The position numbers were made by a program, and so were the translations under genes. A model generated the notes under the pieces. That model ran no database searches. It had not been told where the DNA came from and saw only the letters and a list, made by a program, of their open reading frames with translations. DNA of 7,197 bases. Source: Thiopontia sp013349825. Lineage in GTDB: Bacteria > Pseudomonadota > Gammaproteobacteria > GCF-002020875. Every line of letters starts with the position of its first letter. The first letter of the stretch is position 1. Where the stretch lies: NCBI GenBank assembly GCA_963981015.1, contig CAXCCG010000096.1, forward strand, positions 1 through 7,197, written 5' to 3'. Shown here piece by piece: positions 6,396 through 7,197 of this stretch.

Positions 6396-6431
6396 GTTGC
6401 TGAATATTTGCTATAATTCAGCGGCTTTTTT
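6396..6431 (+). terminator. Probable recA terminator overlapping the tRNA promoter
   Basis: A 10-bp stem including two G-U pairs (6396-6405 with 6416-6425; core GCTGAAT/ATTCAGC) has a 10-nt loop and is followed directly by six T (6426-6431). It lies 47 bp after the recA stop and ends 3 bp before the mature tRNA. The loop and 3' arm contain the TATAAT of the tRNA promoter, so one stretch seems to end recA transcription and start tRNA transcription. The large loop makes it weaker than the other terminators here. Confidence 0.55.
6409..6417 (+). promoter_or_regulatory. Extended -10 promoter of tRNA-Leu
   Basis: TGCTATAAT is a perfect extended -10 (TG-N-TATAAT) with no recognisable -35 at 16-18 bp. 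The start would be near 6424, about 11 nt before the mature tRNA 5' end. The GC-rich bases just after the -10 (GCGGC) resemble the discriminator of growth-rate-controlled stable-RNA promoters. Confidence 0.65.
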
Positions 6432-6434
6432 CGT

Positions 6435-6521
6435 GCCCGGATGGCGAAATTGGTAGACGCAAGGGATTTAAAATCCCTCGATGGTAACATCGTGCCGGTT
6501 CGATTCCGGCTCCGGGCACCA
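6435..6521 (+). tRNA. tRNA-Leu (anticodon UAA)
   Basis: A complete 87-nt class II tRNA. The acceptor stem GCCCGGA (6435-6441) pairs with TCCGGGC (6511-6517), with discriminator A6518 and an encoded CCA (6519-6521). The anticodon stem AGGGA/TCCCT (6462-6466 with 6474-6478) encloses the loop TTTAAAA with anticodon TAA at 6469-6471, which reads UUA and UUG. A long variable arm (CGATG/CATCG with a GTAA loop, from 6479) and a T-loop TTCGATT complete the fold. It closely matches E. coli tRNA-Leu(UAA). The 3' ends of leucine tRNAs are frequent integration sites for phages and islands, which is relevant to the repeats found downstream. Confidence 0.97.
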
Positions 6522-6549
6522 TTTATGATATGCAAACGATAGCAAGTGA

Positions 6550-6580
6550 CCCCATAACTCTCTGAGATATGGGGTTTTTT
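6550..6580 (+). terminator. Intrinsic terminator of tRNA-Leu
   Basis: CCCCATA pairs with TATGGGG (6550-6556 with 6568-6574). After one A-A mismatch three more pairs close a three-base loop (6561-6563), and six T follow (6575-6580). It lies 28 bp past the CCA end, so the tRNA is probably monocistronic. Confidence 0.88.
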
Positions 6581-6600
6581 GTTGGTTATTAACAATTTGC

Positions 6601-6640
6601 TTGAAGCAATCGATAGCAAGCGATAGCATCCTATAGCAAG
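6601..6640. repeat. Cluster of 10-bp direct repeats (cgatagcaag) beside tRNA-Leu
   Basis: Three consecutive 10-mers lie at 6611-6620 (CGATAGCAAG), 6621-6630 (CGATAGCATC) and 6631-6640 (CTATAGCAAG). They are preceded by a diverged unit (TTGAAGCAAT, 6601-6610). An exact copy of the first lies apart at 6537-6546, just before the tRNA terminator. The period of about one helical turn resembles binding sites for a DNA-binding protein, such as the arm sites of a tyrosine integrase. No integrase gene is present in the window. Confidence 0.6.
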
Positions 6641-6645
6641 GGTTT

Positions 6646-6675
6646 TGACGGTATATTTTAGACTAAATACCGTCA
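6646..6675. repeat. 9-bp inverted repeat with 12-bp spacer
   Basis: TGACGGTAT (6646-6654) and ATACCGTCA (6667-6675) are exact reverse complements around an AT-rich 12-bp spacer. It follows the 10-bp repeats by 5 bp. There is no T-run after it, so a terminator is unlikely. The symmetry suits a dimeric protein site or a recombinase core, but its function is unknown. Confidence 0.55.
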
Positions 6676-6855
6676 CAAAATAAAAATACCATAATTCGGT
6701 TCTCATATTTCGCCGCTCTCTTATTCGTTCTGACTGGTGTTCGGGTATGCCTTACTTGTTATCTACGAGCAAATATTCAATTATTGGCGCGAATGAAATA
6801 ATAAGGTTTGACGGGGTTTCTGAAACTTTGTATCAGAAGGTATAATCAATTCTTA

Positions 6856-7050
6856 TTAAGAATTTCTGCTACTTATAAGGAAGTGGTGGGGCATCTTTCC
6901 CCAGTGTCTGGGGTGAGTGGTGGCAAGTAAATAGAGAGCGATAGCGGCACCTGTAGTGATCCGAAAGAGTATCAGGGGTAGCCATAAGGCCAAGGTATAC
7001 GCTGATCGAATAAGTGCTGTCACGCTGTCCCATGCCAGCTCAATTGGGCA
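6856..7050 (-). pseudogene. Possible C-terminal gene remnant with a hydrophobic segment
   Basis: An open frame of 64 codons with no start runs leftward from 7050 to a TAA at 6856-6858. The translation includes DSVTALIRSAYTLALWLPLI, then a hydrophobic stretch (LFRITTGAAIALYLLA), and ends HHFLISSRNS. It reads like the membrane-anchoring tail of a protein. The frame closes with TAG (7051-7053) inside the repeat that also occurs at the window start, as expected if repeat insertion or an associated deletion removed the upstream part of the gene. I cannot name the parent protein. An open frame of this length can also arise by chance. Confidence 0.35.
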
Positions 7051-7086
7051 CTATGGGCGTTAGGCATTTACACATGACTTATTCAG
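7047..7086. repeat. Second copy of the IS-end repeat at 1-40
   Basis: Positions 7047-7086 match 1-40 in the same orientation with one mismatch (7050 versus 4); 36 bp (7051-7086) are identical. The match stops at 7086: the left copy continues AGGTTCC to its presumed IS terminus, whereas this copy continues GCTGGGTTC. Its left neighbour is the gene remnant. It is probably a fragment or a relative of the same IS5-like element. Confidence 0.8.
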
Positions 7087-7153
7087 GCTGGGTTCAAATT
7101 AGTAAATACTAGATTGACTGTCCTGTAGCTTCTCTGCAGATATACACTTTAGC

Positions 7154-7197
7154 GCTCACAAAGATTGACCCACCCAGTGCTCACAAAGTTGACCCAC
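7154..7197. mobile_element. Tandem 19-20 bp repeats, probable IS21-like element end
   Basis: GCTCACAAAGATTGACCCAC (7154-7173) and GCTCACAAAGTTGACCCAC (7179-7197) differ by one inserted base and are separated by 5 bp. On the minus strand each begins GTGGGTCAA and ends TTTGTGAGC. Several spaced copies of a GTGGGTCA...GAGC unit at a terminus are what I remember of IS21-family (istA/istB) elements, whose transposase binds multiple end repeats. The window stops here, so neither the tip nor the transposase genes can be seen. The repeat is certain; the family is inference. Confidence 0.45.

Larger units (their letters stand above)
6522..6855. other. Non-coding region downstream of tRNA-Leu
   Basis: No convincing gene is seen in this stretch on either strand. 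It holds the tRNA terminator, the 10-bp repeats, the inverted repeat at 6646-6675 and AT-rich sequence. A 17-bp palindrome (AATTCTTA-T-TAAGAATT) at 6848-6864 spans its right boundary. The only longer open frames are a minus-strand frame that reads through the tRNA and a 44-codon plus-strand frame without a start codon (6667-6801); both are rejected as genes. Confidence 0.6.

Noticed and set aside
6601..6640. CRISPR array
   Set aside because: The units are 10 bp and contiguous with no unique spacers, and no cas genes are present.
6377..6706. Minus-strand open frame of 109 codons between recA and the right edge
   Set aside because: It runs antisense through the tRNA-Leu gene. The GARSRNRTGTMLPSRDFKSL segment is the well-known spurious translation of a tRNA-Leu complement, and the rest covers the terminator and repeats.
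6667..6801. Plus-strand 44-codon frame with a hydrophobic segment (FSYFAALLFVLTG)
   Set aside because: It has no start codon or ribosome-binding site, begins inside the inverted repeat, and is short enough to be chance.
6939..6947. Further copy of the tRNA-proximal repeat (cgatagcgg)
   Set aside because: Only 7 bases match the 10-mer, it is about 300 bp away, and it lies inside the possible coding remnant.
7001..7090. Miniature transposable element with GAATAAGT ends (7008-7020 and inverted 7071-7084)
   Set aside because: Only 10 of 13 positions match, the left end lacks the outer IS terminus, and no target duplication is evident; chance is likely.

Overview
The window looks like a piece of a gammaproteobacterial chromosome, probably from a sulfur-oxidising, Chromatiales-like lineage or one of its invertebrate symbionts. 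The reasons are a TusA gene followed by a DsrE2-type gene (a pair typical of organisms with sulfane-sulfur trafficking), and BepA, RlmI, Lgt, RecA and tRNA-Leu(UAA) sequences that all read as gammaproteobacterial. Base composition is moderate, roughly half G+C by eye. The taxonomic call is an inference from protein and tRNA character, not from a search.

Layout. Positions 1-51 hold what looks like the terminus of an IS5-type insertion sequence. A strong hairpin terminator (78-111) closes a leftward block: bepA (687-2189, periplasmic M48 metalloprotease/chaperone with TPRs) followed by a 134-residue protein of unknown function (140-544) with its own good sigma70-like promoter. Divergent from bepA is the rightward pair tusA (2276-2506) and dsrE2 (2586-3107), with an intrinsic terminator between them and another after them. 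Next come rlmI (3173-4384) and lgt (4391-5170), 6 bp apart and probably co-transcribed. recA (5293-6348) has its own promoter and a striking GAGAAC-type operator. recA is followed by a tRNA-Leu(UAA) gene (6435-6521) whose extended -10 promoter is embedded in a hairpin plus T-run that looks like the recA terminator. The tRNA has its own terminator (6550-6580).

From 6522 to the end there is no convincing intact gene. The stretch holds the tRNA terminator, a cluster of 10-bp direct repeats and a 9-bp inverted repeat resembling integration-site architecture, a possible 64-codon C-terminal gene remnant on the minus strand (6856-7050), a near-exact 40-bp copy of the sequence at the window start (7047-7086), and two tandem 19-20 bp repeats (7154-7197) that resemble an IS21-type end. 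Because both edges are repetitive insertion-sequence-like DNA, the window may be a whole contig that broke at IS copies.

Functionally this is mostly core housekeeping (outer-membrane assembly, 23S rRNA methylation, lipoprotein maturation, recombination/SOS, leucine tRNA) plus a sulfur-relay module. No clearly undescribed multi-gene system is visible. The points most worth a second look are the unusual putative operator at recA, the recA terminator/tRNA promoter overlap, the terminator between tusA and dsrE2, and the mobile-element-like remains beside the tRNA.
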